Assembly: GCA_026929865.2 (NCBI GenBank)
Contig: CM049414.1
Location: 19,701,501 to 19,765,500 of the forward strand
Source of the DNA: Hyperoplus lanceolatus
Lineage: Eukaryota > Chordata > Actinopteri > Uranoscopiformes > Ammodytidae
DNA: 64,000 bases
Reading direction: 5' to 3'
Part shown: positions 1-12,149 of the stretch, one piece after another
Position numbering within the stretch: position 1 is the stretch's first letter
How the letters are laid out: the number at the start of each line of letters is the position of its first letter
Translations under genes and position numbers: made by a program
Notes under the pieces: model-generated
Seen by the model: the letters and a program-made list of their open reading frames with translations, nothing else
Database searches by the model: none
What the model was told of the DNA's origin: nothing

Positions 1-3000
1 GTTTCAGTGTCTGTGTCATTGTTGGTAGAGCTGTAGCTGGTCATGAACCTGTGAGTAAATGTAGAACAATGGCTACTTATTGTGGAGCACGCTTCTCAAC
101 CTGAAAGTCTCCGTGAACACACTTGGAATGTACAAAATGTTATGGCTATCCATTCAATACTTTTTATAATAGATCTGTCCTGGACCAAAGTCTTGGACCA
201 ACTCTGCCCCTTGAGCCAGCCATGCAGCTACAGCATGGCTTATTCCTTTTGTATCGGTAATAAAGAAAAACATGTTTAACCGTCACACTGCCAGAATTGT
301 AATTCTCATGGCAGAGGCTTCTTACAAGCTGCTCTGGCCCCCTGCTAACTACTGAAGGATTTGTAAATGAGGAATGTACTCAGCACTGCCCTGTTACCAA
401 GGCCTTATGATTAATTGGGCTTGACAGGCTGAGAAAATGTGCGCTAAAATTCACTGAACGTATGTGGAAAAAAAATGCCTTGTTAAGGATAAAATACTGT
501 CGGCAATATTACAACAAATATCTCTGCAGACACACATCTGGCCAATGGTGTCCTTCATGGATTGTTCCTGGTAATCCATATTTCATTTCCTGCAGGGTTA
601 TTGGAAGCATCTCCCCAGAGGTTTCCATTTGTCAAGCTGTCACATCTCAAAGGCCTCACAAGGAGAATGAATTTGTTGACGTTCGCCAAAAACCCATACA
701 GCCACCTCTTCAGCTTCTATTTCAATTTTCATTTCAGGTTTTTTTATGACCTCTATCTTAGGTCTTAAGTTACAGCTGCTGCGAAAAACAACGATAAAAA
801 GACAGAGCTGCCTTAATACGTTGCCTAACAACAGCTGTCACTTTTCACTCATTTTGTATCGTTCAAGCCTTTCTTTTCATAAAGTTTCTGTCAGTCTGAC
901 TCCCATCAAATATCTGGTGGATTAAACCTTATGCCTCTCTAAACCACAAGCCCTAATCCAAAACTACAACTTTAGTTTAGGGAGTTAATTTTGCGCTTCA
1001 AATAGTTCTACGTTGTCTTCATGATCTCCTTCTTTAATCTGTTCGGTATAATGAACTGGCAAAGACTTCAGTGCTAAGTAACTTTTCAATTTGGATGTGC
1101 ATGCAATTCTTTTTTTATTTATTACATGAGATAAATGTTCATTTTCTGTTCATTTTGAGATTTAAAACAGACACCCCAGCATGTCCACTCTCCTCTGCTA
1201 TTGCCAGTCGGCTTGCTACTCCATCACTAGAAGGAGGGGGGAGGGAGGGCTTGGGGGAGAAGGCTACTGCTCAAAGAAATCCAGACTGCTTGCTGTTCTC
1301 TCACCACAATGGTGGAATGAGCTCCCCATTGATATCAGCACCGCATAAACTGGATTTACTTGGAAATGTTATATTAGAAAAAGGGTTAAATAAAAAACAG
1401 TATTTCTGCTGTTTAAAACATACTTGTGCATTCATCTCAGTTACCTTCCCAAGTCTTTGGTTATTACTCTCTTTTATTTTGTTTTACTATTTAACTGACA
1501 GCAAGCGTTATGGGCTCAGCATGACTGTCATTTAAATTACTGTTGGTCCTCCTGGAATCGACAACCTCTGGATATCACCAATAAATGACCTATCATTAAA
1601 TAGTGCCTATTCCAAATCGGTGACAATGAAACCATGTAATGGGAAAAGCCTTAAGGAATAATTTAAAACGAAATGAATAAAATTACCCCAAAAAAGATTC
1701 CCTTAAAAGTCTATACAGTCTTATAAATGATGACTATGAAAGTAAGCTTGTCCCTGGGCTATCACTTAAGTTATCTCACCATGACATTTAAATTACAGTC
1801 TTCATAAGGTTGTAATGGTGCACTATTTTATTCATGAAGTTATGATTACACCGTTTCTGTGCTTTGAATATTCAAAATGTGTCAAGTGGAAATGATTGGA
1901 TGTACTGTGATCACTGGGACCATGCAGGACATGTACTGTATGATCCATTATAGATTAAAACACCGCAGCATTCACTCGTCCCAAGGTTGCCAGGAGGGTT
2001 CGTGACTTGCTATTAAAGTTCAGATCCAGACTGATAGTATTAAAACCGTTCATAATGCAGTACCTTAAATTGTTGCCAGTTCTAATGCCGTCTGGGGGAC
2101 GGGACGGGACGGTATTATGATTAATTTACACGAGCGGTGCCTGATGTTGATTCTCATTTACGGATGTAATAAACGTGTGAATACAAACACGTCTGAAAAA
2201 TGAATGCGAAAGGTCTGCTATAAGAGATTAATTGGGGGAGAAATGTGCGTGTGTGCATGATCTTACACCGCCTGGAGTCAAAAGATGGATCGCTATGGAG
2301 ACGGATTGCAAGCCAGTAGGGAAACAGAGTAATTATGATGTGCTGGGAAGTCAGAGCTGTCTGAAGAACTGGGCCGCCTCTGGCCATCAGATACTCAAGC
2401 ATACTTCATTGCATCACATAGCCTATTACATTGTGTGTCAGTGAGTGATTTATTGCACCAAAGCTAGATATTGTGTGACAGACAGTCAAAAATGAGTGGG
2501 TGATGTTCTGAGATTAGGTCTTATCAATTTGACACGGACTGCAACTGGTGTATTTTGAAGGGTAATAGCATGTAACCAGCTTACGCACATAGCGATATGT
2601 ACACAAACATGCTGAAGCAAACAAAACACATGACCAGTACAAATATCAACTGCTTACTTGATCTGGGTCAACCCATTCTTTTGTGTACTGTGGTGCATGG
2701 ATTGTAGGGGCTGCAGTAAAAGCAGGAATGAGCATTTAAAGTGTATCTTATAGGAAATCAGTGTTTTCTATCTTAAGTAAAAAAAAACACAGAAAGTGTG
2801 AGTAATTCATTCACCAATGTTTTTCTCTGGTTGCATGTTGCAATCGACATAAAGTCTAACTAACTAGCTTGCCACCTACGTATAAGGAATAACTGAGTTT
2901 TACATTCAATGCCTTTGATAGGATTTGTTAGTACTCCAGCATCCCTAGCGAACTTTACGCAAGATAGTATTACATTTGCCAAAAACACTAGTCATCATCC

Positions 3001-6000
3001 TAAAAGCTTTTGCTCTTTTTTTAGGAGAAGAGAATTAATCATATATGGTTTGAAAATGTGTAGGCCTATGTCAGCGAAGGAGCCAAACAAACAGGGTATA
3101 AATAATAGTCTGTTCTTAAATTATTTTTCTTCACATTTATAGGACTCAATAATGCAATACAAAAACAATGCTGTATTTTCATTGTAATGTCTTTGTCATG
3201 GATCAATTGGTGAAGATGCTGAATTTAAGCCCCAGGTTATGCAGCTGAAGTCCCCTTGCAGAATATCATGTGACAAGCAGTCAAGTGAAAATGTAGACCT
3301 CTTTTACTGTCATCCTATTTAGATATAAGTCAGCTGGATATATTAAAAATTAAGCCAGAGCTGGATGGCGTAATCAAACGGATGGAGCTAACGAAAGCTT
3401 GAGCATGTTAACATAAGCTAGCCACCTATAGCTGGTCAAATCTGTTCTGATCAGCCGAAAAAAATCGATGGTCGCTGGCTAGAAATTTGCAGTTAAATCT
3501 GCTTTCGTATGCGCCATATGTCTGTAGTGGAAAGTTGTAAGTGCAGCAAGATGAACTAATGGAGGCAAGGCATGGAAAAATGTTAATTCGATAAAGAGCA
3601 AGATTTAAGAAGTGTTGCACAACACCCTGGTGCTTTTAATGACTCACAATAAAACCTCTTACCTCTCCTTGAAAGCATGTGTATACCAGTTCAGTCTCAA
3701 GTATCTCCGTTATGAAGGCCATATGTGCTGAAACTAACCATAACCATGACTAACCATATGTTTTGGAACTGTATACCAATATATCTGCTGATTATTTCGA
3801 AAAGCAACCAACAGTGTGAAGCCTTGTACAGTAATCATCATGAAATAGCACCAGCTGAACTTCAGTAAATCTCAGCCGCAGCGTAGAGAGGGTATAAGAT
3901 GTACTTGCAGTATTTGTGCCAAAGCAAAAAATAATGGGAGCCACATTCTCAGATGAGGAATTACTGTCTTTTTTAGAAATGTTACCCTTTCGTCGGGGAG
4001 GAATTGAAGGCCACATTAAAGCACAGATGGATGCTGTTTGCGTGCTGATAATTACAAAACATTAGATTTGTGCTGAATGACTATCTCCCTCTTGTTCCAC
4101 TGGTACGGTAAATATCAACCACTTCTTCTCTCATTTGTATCACAATGCCACAGAGTACTCATCGAAGAGAATCCCTTCTATATTATTTAAATTAGTAATG
4201 CAGCTTTATTCACAATGGTGAAACAATAACTACGGAATGGTAATGCTCTTTTTCGTTGGCAGTAAAATTCCGACAGTACATGTAGGGTTATATTGGACTC
4301 TGCAGAACCATTAGCTGAATTGTGGGGGTTTGCACAAGAGCCACCTGCTGCCTCCAGACATCTTTCATCATGTGTCACAAAGGTCTCTCTCCTCTCTGTT
4401 CACTTCATTGCAGTCTCTGAGGTGACATGACATTTGTGCCAGTTAGCTTCCCAGAACAATAATCGTGCAGACATGGTGAGATTTAACAACCAAAGATGAC
4501 ACTACACCGTTGTTGACTCATACAGATGCTGAAACCTTAATTATGAAAGCATTAAGCTGTGATACACAAAACCACTGTCAGTCTGATGCAGGAAAAGTGC
4601 AACTCAGTCCGATTGGAGAGATTAAAGTATCTATTTTTATCCTAATCAGACTTGCTAATGCACTACCGGGCTTGCAAGTGGACAGGCCATTTTTGTTTCC
4701 AGCATCTCTGATTGATCTGTGTTTCTTGGCCTTTCGTGACGCCCTCCTGTTTGAAGCCAGAGGGTAAGGTCACCTCAGCAGCGAGGTGTTTGCAGTCTAT
4801 GTAGTGGAATCAGGACGCACAAGGCCTTCAAGGGCTTTGCTTACCCTGTGGGGTTACATGAAGTACTGAAGACGTACGGGGTACCACAGCTGTCAAAACT
4901 AGAGTGTTGTGAAACGAAGAATAAAAATTCTTCCATGTATCTGTCAGAGGAATTTCTCTGACCTAGACCTTCTGAATGTACGGTATATTTACACTCTGTG
5001 GTACAGCTCTAGTGAAACACAACATTGGACAAACTCTACGTAGAATTTAAAACAATGTGAAACTTAATTCCAATAAAATGTCTGATTGTTTAAGGCCATC
5101 TGAATGTAGCTGTGTAACAGCTTTATATTTTTAATTAACAAATTAGATGCTACGTTTCTCAGTAACTCCATTGCTGAAGTTAATTAAGAGTCAAAACAGA
5201 AATAATTAGATATGGAATGTAATTTGGCCAGCAATGTGCTTCAGCTCTTTCTGCCTAACCAGTCCAATTAAGGGATTTCTTCATCATAGTCTACAGATGC
5301 TGCATGTAATTGATCTTTGCTAAAGCAAATCTAAATGTAATAAATTAGACAGATCTGTGATGAACAGCTTTTGGAAAGGCATCAGTTTAGTTAAGAACAA
5401 ATGAATGTGACGTGGTGTATTCTCAGATGTTATTCACTAAATTTAGAGCAGACCAAGAAAAAATCTGATTAAAATACAAAGTGGCCTTTTAACATTTGAA
5501 TCCGTTTCATGTTCACACTAACTTGCTACAAACTAATGAAGGTAACTCAAGCTGGGACAGTTTTGCTAATGCCGTACCGCATCATTAGCACTTCATGGAC
5601 CTTAATGGAAAAATCATATTCTTTTGTTTTTTGTGTGTGACAAATATAGCTAACAAAATACAGATTGTATTGGAGAAATGCTGAATTAAACAGAGTAGGA
5701 CACAATCTCAACACACCTCTACTGTATTTCAAACTCCTTTTCACTTTCTGATGTATGACACATTCTATAAACTTTCCATGCCTTACACAGATTGACAGAT
5801 CACATTCTTGACATTTGATAATCAGCAGATACTTGTAGAAAAGATTGACTTTCGAGTAGGCTGTATATTTGAATAGCAAGTTAACTCTTGGTTGATTTGT
5901 CTGCTTTCAAACCACAAACAACCGCTGGTCCGGTAATTTGGTCTCTGCAAGAGTTCAATTTGCAGCTAAACCAGCCGCGTTGGTTTAGGTTTGATAGGAA

Positions 6001-7026
6001 ATCATGTTACATTTGACGTCAACCAGGTGTTAATACATTTACTGACATCTAACTCAAGTTCTTAATGTATTTATCTTGAGTTATTGTATTTAGTATGTAG
6101 AGATCACCATTGGTTCTCTCCCCCTTTAATTAGCCCGCTTTTGATCAGAACAGACACATTAGAAAAGAAAGTGAACACATTAGTCAAATAATTACCTGGA
6201 TCTTTATCCTACAATACACACTGTAAACCCTGTCATGTTGTAGGCAGTTAACCTAGGATGTCTTTCCTTCCCTTTACTTGCCTTTCCAGATCAATGTGTC
6301 TTCAAAGGTGTCTCAGGAGGAGTCTTCAAAGGCCACCTTCAGAGGATTATTTCTCATTATACTCCTTTCACATGGTATATATAACATGACAATTGACTGA
6401 AAAGCACACAGGCCTACAACTCTCCAATAGGGAGTCTGTGCAGTTCTGGACTCCCTATGAATAGGAGCAAGCGAATACAGTCCTACAGAGATCAGTGATA
6501 ATGCATACTGGTTCTGATCCACTTATTTTCCTGTTGATTTGAACCAATAAACCTTAAATAAAGTTTAATAAATAAATATATATTTTCTTATCTATTTTTT
6601 ACTCTAGCAGGCTTGTCAACCAGAAACAGAGCTATTTAGAATAACCTCAATACAAGGTCAGATAGTAAAGAAGAGAATACCAGCATTGCTCAATCCATCA
6701 TTTTTTTAATGCAGATATTTGAGAGGGAAGTACTCTCCTGACAAAAACTTTCTCCAAAAAATGGTACAGTGTACTTAGAAAGCAGAATAATACAACACTT
6801 CAGTGGTAGCACTGAAAAACATTTTGGAAATTGACTCTGTCTGCTTTGTATAGCCTACATGCCACTTCTCATTGTGTGTATTGTCAGCTCGAATTCTGCA
6901 GCTCTTTTTTCAGCACAGCAGTAAATGTCAAGATCTGAGCATGTCACGCCAAAGTTCAATCAGGCAGAGGTACAATGCTAATAGTATATGTTGTCATCTG
7001 GCTGACAACATCTTGAGCCATTTTTG
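1..7026. other. Gene-free stretch, left edge
   Basis: AT-rich single-copy-looking DNA. I see no exon, no protein-like open frame, no RNA gene and no bounded transposon. Open frames here are short (at most about 154 codons), lack recognisable domains and end at random stops. Parts could be conserved non-coding sequence of the flrt2 desert, but sequence alone cannot show that. Confidence 0.6.
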
Positions 7027-7098
7027 TTAAAGGTGAAGTAAGCAATGTATTTATGTTTGTATTTTATTGTATTTGTAATGTATTTATCTATTCAGAAC

Positions 7099-7483
7099 CT
7101 ACCAAGTTCTTTTAACACTCTGCAGGACTGTCTAGTGGACCTCAGGCTTGTTCTTAATACAGACAAAACCAAATATATGTGTTTCTCCAGAGCAAGAACT
7201 ACAAATTTTAATGATTTGAATATTTTTACAAAGAATGGATTTTTAATTGAAAGAGTCACAGAGTACAAATATCTCGGCATCTGGTTAGATGATAAACTCA
7301 CTTTTAATTTTCATATAAAAAATCTTGTTTGTCGACTGCGACAAAAAATTGTCTATTTTTATAGGAACAAAACCACCTTCCCTTTATTTAGTAGGAAAAG
7401 GATTATTGAGGCAGTTTTCATGTCTGTCCTTGATTACGGTGATGTGGTTTACCGGCATGCATCACATTCATGTCTTAAACTCC
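7099..7483 (+). pseudogene. LINE reverse transcriptase fragment, 5' piece
   Basis: About 128 codons are open and read like the end of the reverse transcriptase of a jockey-superclade non-LTR retrotransposon. Landmarks are LNTDKTKYMCFSRA after the (missing) YADD region, then YKYLGIWLDDKLTF and VLDYGDVVY. The copy is 5' truncated: palm motifs A, B and C and any endonuclease are absent. The reading frame stops making sense where an inverted-repeat element begins at about 7484, and the same protein resumes at 8799. The first methionine of the open frame (7045) lies outside the LINE-like sequence and is not a real start. Family (L2, Rex1 or CR1-like) is not certain. Confidence 0.85.
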
Positions 7484-7484
7484 A

Positions 7485-8798
7485 GGGGCCTATTTCAGGT
7501 AGCTGGTTTTACATACTCTGGGTTTAATCCTGCGCTCTGAGTTGGTCAACTCAGAGCGCAGGGTTGACGAGAAACTCTGGGTTTTCGGTTTCAGAACAGT
7601 GGATCAGCGTTGGGTTAATCAACTCTGAGCGTGTTCACTCTGGGTGGAGCGTGTGCATAAAAGCCATCGTCAATGGATCGCTGAAAACATGATTCACCAT
7701 GGAAACAGAAGAAACAAATGCTTGATCCTCCCACTTCTCCACTTCTCAAAAAAGAAAAAAAAAAACTTCTCCGCTCCTCCCACTAGAGTAAGAAATATTA
7801 ACTTATGAGCTTATGGAGAAGAATGAACGGGGAGAGTCTCATAACTCTGATCTAATCACTTCGGCAATTCAGAAAAAAACGGTGCAAACGTTTTTTGTCA
7901 AGAGCATCATTGCTTCCGTATGAGAAGCAAGTCTATTTTAAGAATTAAGTTACGCATATCAGCAGCAACAAAATTATCAAGCTGCCGCTGCACAGCACTG
8001 CTGACAGTGTTTTATATTCGATGTAGCCTATTATGTAGGCAAGCTATAATAGGCCTACTGTGCAGTAAACAGACTGTCGCTTCTTTTAAATGGGGAGTGA
8101 AAGATATTAACGTTTGACACATAAGGTGACAGTTTCCATTGTAGATCCTGATTGTTTTATTACCAGATCCCTTGTCCTCTAGTGATCACAGTTTAAATTA
8201 TTATATTATTTCTATATTCATATTGGGCTATTTAACGAGGCTTGTCTGTGACTTTGGGATGACACAAGTGAACAGTAACGATCGCGTGCAGCCGCAGAAT
8301 TACATTTCAACATGACATAAATAGCCTATGTTCAGTGGCACAGATGTTAAAAAACTACTGATAATGATAAAAATAAATAACGAGATACATACAATAGAAT
8401 AGGTTTATTAATCTGAATGTAAAGCATGTTCACGAGGTGTAAGGTGGCCGCATATGAACGAACGAGGGCTAAGAACAAGGCTACTGATCAAATGATCGAT
8501 CAAACGTAAAATCATCAGGAAATGATAAAAACATCCCGATGGAGATTTCTATGGAGTGATTTTGCTTTAAACTGTACAGGGTTGCGTTGTGACAGTGACT
8601 CTTTCTTCAGTCGGAGCTGCAGCATAAAGTGAAAACAAACTCAGGGTAGGTCTAACCACCTATCCAGCAGGTTAGACCCACGGCGTATGTTGCCGCAGTA
8701 ACTGACTCTCGGTTGCGCTGAACCTGCTTCTTGAAACGGAAAACTCAGAGCGAACAAACTCTGGGTTGCCTCAAAACCAGCTACCTGAAATAGGCCCC
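7485..8798. mobile_element. 1.3 kb inverted-repeat element inside the LINE
   Basis: A perfect 26 bp terminal inverted repeat begins GGGGCCTATTTCAGG at the left, with its exact complement ending at 8798. The next ~15 bp keep an ACTCTGGGTT / AACCCAGAG subterminal similarity. No transposase frame is present, so it is non-autonomous. It sits between two LINE codon runs; a Leu codon is formed by base 7483 plus 8799-8800 when 7484-8798 is set aside, so the insertion is clean. I cannot see a convincing target-site duplication beyond a possible CC, so the superfamily is left open. Confidence 0.85.
7529..7562. repeat. Perfect 16 bp-arm palindrome
   Basis: Two 16-base arms, starting CCTGCGCTCTGAG, are exact complements around a 2-base centre (GT). 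It lies just inside the left terminal repeat of the 7485-8798 element. It could be a subterminal transposase-binding or hairpin site of that element; the role is inferred. Confidence 0.9.
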
Positions 8799-9425
8799 TG
8801 GACTCTGTTTTTCACTCTGCTTTAAGGTTCATCACAGGAGATGCTTATAACACACACCATTGTCTTTTATATGAAAAGGTTGGGTGGTCCTCCCTTAAAG
8901 AGAGAAGTGACGCACATTGGCACATTTTTATTTACAAAGCCTTGATGGGGAAGCTTCCTCGTTATTTAACAGAAATGCTGCAAATTTCAGATGGGCTTTA
9001 TCAGACCCGCTCCACTGACATGCTTATGCTTTATGTCCCACAAACCCGGTCTGAGCTGGGAAAGACAGCTTTTAACTTCAGTGCCCCCGACTCCTGGAAC
9101 AACTTACAGCAACAAATTGAACTAAATACCTTCATATCCTTTAACCAATTTAAACAAACTATCTTAAATCTGCCAAACTCTACCTGTAACTGTTTTAATT
9201 AGGCTATATTGTACTTTCACCCATTTAATTTTAATTGCTGCCACTCTTCACCACTGTGTGAATGTTTCAATTGTTTTTCTCTTCACCTGTTGTTGTGTAT
9301 GTGATGTATTTGCATTGAATATTTTGTATGTATTGTTGTTTTTCCTTTGAATTTTTTTTTAACTCGACGTCATTGTAAATGAGGGTCACCCCTCAATTGG
9401 TCTCTCGAGGATAAATAAAAGTTAA
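8799..9425 (+). pseudogene. LINE C-terminal coding piece and 3' tail
   Basis: From 8801 to 9202 about 133 codons are open with no stop and continue the protein of the 7099-7483 fragment. Recognisable runs are VFHSALRFITGD, YEKVGWSSL and IYKALMGKLP, the usual end of these LINE polyproteins. After the stop comes a ~200 base 3' UTR that ends in a family signature around GAGGGTCACCCCTCAATTGG and GATAAATAAA. The same tail occurs at 16945-16981 plus 18615-18652. An intact frame on both sides of the inserted element argues that the LINE copy is fairly young, though 5' truncated and dead. Confidence 0.85.
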
Positions 9426-9876
9426 ATGAAAATGAAATGTTAATATACACGTTAAATCGCTCTATTTTCATACAGTGATCATTTATAAAGTGTGCGTGTT
9501 TCATAACTCCGATCTCTTAGCCACCCGCTCTGCATGCAATCGGCAAATCAACTTTTCTGGGATCCCACAACTGATATCCAATCAGAAGAGAGAACGCTAC
9601 AAACCAGCATGCGTCTCACTTCTGGTGCACTAGCAGAGCAACAGATGAATGTTTATCCGATAATGGCGGATCAGGTGAAAACCTGTCCCAATATCTGTTT
9701 TGTTTTATCATGTTTTATCGCACTTACAGATCTGAGATGACGGTAGATAACTTGCTGCTTGAAGACCGCAGTGCATTACAGTAATGTGGTAACGTAGGGG
9801 CGAGGGAGGGGACTGCTAACTGCAGTAACTGACAGGAAGTTAGCTGAAAGAACCATTTCGCTTACTGAACCTTTAA

Positions 9877-12145
9877 GTGTACAGTTCATTTTGATGAGTG
9901 ATCTATTGAAACGTCAGACAGTTTAAACAACAATCAAAAGTGTACAGCCCCATGCTAGCAGCTCTGTGATGCTGTAGCATCGCAATGCTTTGAGCTAAAT
10001 GGAAACATATGAATGCCATCCATCTTAATTAGGCAAGTAAGCATGCAAACATTTATTAGCACCAAACACAACATACAGCTGTCCTTGGTTTTGTAGGTAT
10101 ACGGTCTTGAACCAAATCATTGGCCAAATTACATTTTGACGAGGGAACAATATGATGAAAAATATGAAGTTGATACAATTCCACCTGAGGAAAACATTAA
10201 ATCAATGATTCATTATGTTTGATATAACAGCGGGATTCTTCATCACAGGTCTCTGAATGATCATTCCAACTTTCTTGGAATTCATCCAATAGTTGCTGAG
10301 CTATTTCAATGGTGGACCAAAATGGTGGAACACATGACTACAGCTGCCATCTCTACAGCCACACTGTACACGATTTCATATTGGAAGGTGACTCTGTAGA
10401 CAGAAAGAGGAGTCAAAGATTCCTGAATAATATTGGTCACCAGCACTCCAGAGTCAAACATTCAGATCTTTATCAACTATAGTTATTTGGGTTGATGAAG
10501 ATCCACTAACAGAAACATTGCAATATAACAGAATATCAGCTGGTTCTCTGACTGTATACCTTAAAATGACCAATAATGTTATGGAAGATTAAGTAAAATG
10601 TCAAAAGCACTCCCAATACATTAGTTGACAAATTTGGTCAACTAATGTCAATCAAACTGTAGACCTTACATTGAGAAAAATAGGGGAGTGCAGGGTCTCT
10701 GGTCCACTGTGAACTACTGAACTTATAGCTCATTCCTCACTCAACTGATGGGAGTCTGAGGGATTAGCACTTCAGATGAGCTCTCTAGTGTCAAGTGATT
10801 AGCGGAGCAGTCTATTGAGTGAAATCTTGTTTTCACCCTGTTGGCATATCATAGAAGGTCTGCTAGGGATGATAAAAAAAAACGTACTTACCTGCTTATA
10901 ATCATCTATTGTATTTCTTGCCTAGTTTTTATAGCATACTTTGTATAGGAGCTTCATCGCATTGCGGATAAACCAAAGCCATTCAGATGTATTACAGTAC
11001 CTACTTTAAGGAAGGCTTCAAAAACTCTCAACCTGGTCTTTGTGGCCTTGGATCTAAGAATACTACAAATAGTGGAACTAATTGGATCACCAAAGCGAGC
11101 ATACTCTTAAAGTAGTTCCCCCTTCCCGTCTTGGTATAAGTTGTTTCGGTGTGACGGAAACCTTTCTTGATGAGGTTCTTATTGATTAAGAGTGGTCATC
11201 ACCCCTCTGGGCTCCATCTTAAACCAGACTCCTGCAGATTTATGTGCTTTTCTCAGAGGTTTATCTTTGCCTTAATGTCTCTTTGTTCAGCACTGTATTG
11301 GTGTTTCTGTCACGTTGTTAAAATCTATAGCGCAATATCACTCCCTTGGAATGGGCTCATCGAAGTGTCAGGCCCTGTAGATCTATGGCCCAATATGGCA
11401 CAGAGAGGAAAAAGAGGGAAAGAAGGAGCTGTGTGAACTCATAAACCTATATCTTTATTCTGATCGATGGTTTAAAATGCCCCTTTACAAAATAGGCAAA
11501 AGAGATAACACAAATAGGGGACATTGTGTGTGTGTAAATATATTCCCGACAGGCTCGATAAAATTGCACCATTTTGATGCCAGTGATGAGTGTTTCCATT
11601 TTCCTCTGGCCTGGACAATTTCCTCTGACACCTCAGCTCATCCATCGTTCATGATTGCATGTGAAAGCACTCGGGGAGTGATTGATATGTGGATGGCATA
11701 TTTTTTTTTGTTTTGTTATCTTTCTCTTTCCCTTCAGCTGTGCATTCGGGGACAAGCCAGCTGTTCTAACCTGCTAACCGATTTTGGTCGAACTCTGAGT
11801 AAGCTACTCCGACTGATTAAAACACGTGCTCTGTGATTATGGCAATCATCGAACCACTCTTGCTACGCAGTTATACTTCCTCCAGCTGGCCCATTTGATG
11901 ACATTAAATGTTGCTCTGCCTCCAAATGAGCAGTGTTATTTTGTGATAAGTGATGCTATCTCTGATAAACACCAATTATCCAATACTAAAATACTGTAGC
12001 TTGCATCTTAAGAAGCCACTGAGTTCTGTATGTTGTATTTATTCATTAGCAGTAGTGTACGACTAATTTCTGACTACTTTGGTCGTATCTTATTTCGTGT
12101 AGCTCGTTTTAGTTTTGGAATTCCGTATCCAGTGATTAATTGCAG
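9877..12145. other. Gene-free stretch between transposons
   Basis: No gene, RNA gene or bounded repeat is recognised. Around 10621-10645 there is a short inverted repeat (TTAGTTGAC / GTCAACTAA) of unknown meaning. The stretch 11160-11850 is less AT-rich and has open frames of 89 and 119 codons without any domain resemblance; conserved non-coding DNA is a possibility only. Confidence 0.5.
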
Positions 12146-12149
12146 TTAA

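Larger units (their letters stand above)
7031..9872. mobile_element. TTAA-flanked DNA transposon remnant hosting a LINE
   Basis: The ends are inverted: AGGTGAAGTAAGC at the left and, reverse-complemented, AGGTTCAGTAAGC at the right. TTAA sits directly outside both (7027-7030 and 9873-9876). A TTAA duplication is typical of piggyBac and Kolobok elements; which one this is cannot be decided because no transposase is visible. A LINE fragment and a further inverted-repeat element fill most of the interior, so the original element was probably only several hundred bases. The pairing of the two ends is inferred from their similarity, which is good but not perfect. Confidence 0.6.

Noticed and set aside
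1071..1535. 154-codon open frame
   Set aside because: No domain or start context; composition resembles non-coding AT-rich sequence with a G-rich patch.
2096..2112. GGGAC repeat of about three units
   Set aside because: Too short to call a minisatellite; no sign of function.
7045..7098. Methionine-initiated start upstream of the LINE reverse transcriptase fragment
   Set aside because: These codons do not resemble LINE protein and belong to the host element; the open frame simply extends through the junction.
7485..8798. hAT assignment for the element with CAGGGG/CCCCTG-like ends
   Set aside because: No 8 bp duplication flanks it, and the LINE frame indicates almost no duplicated bases, so superfamily left open.
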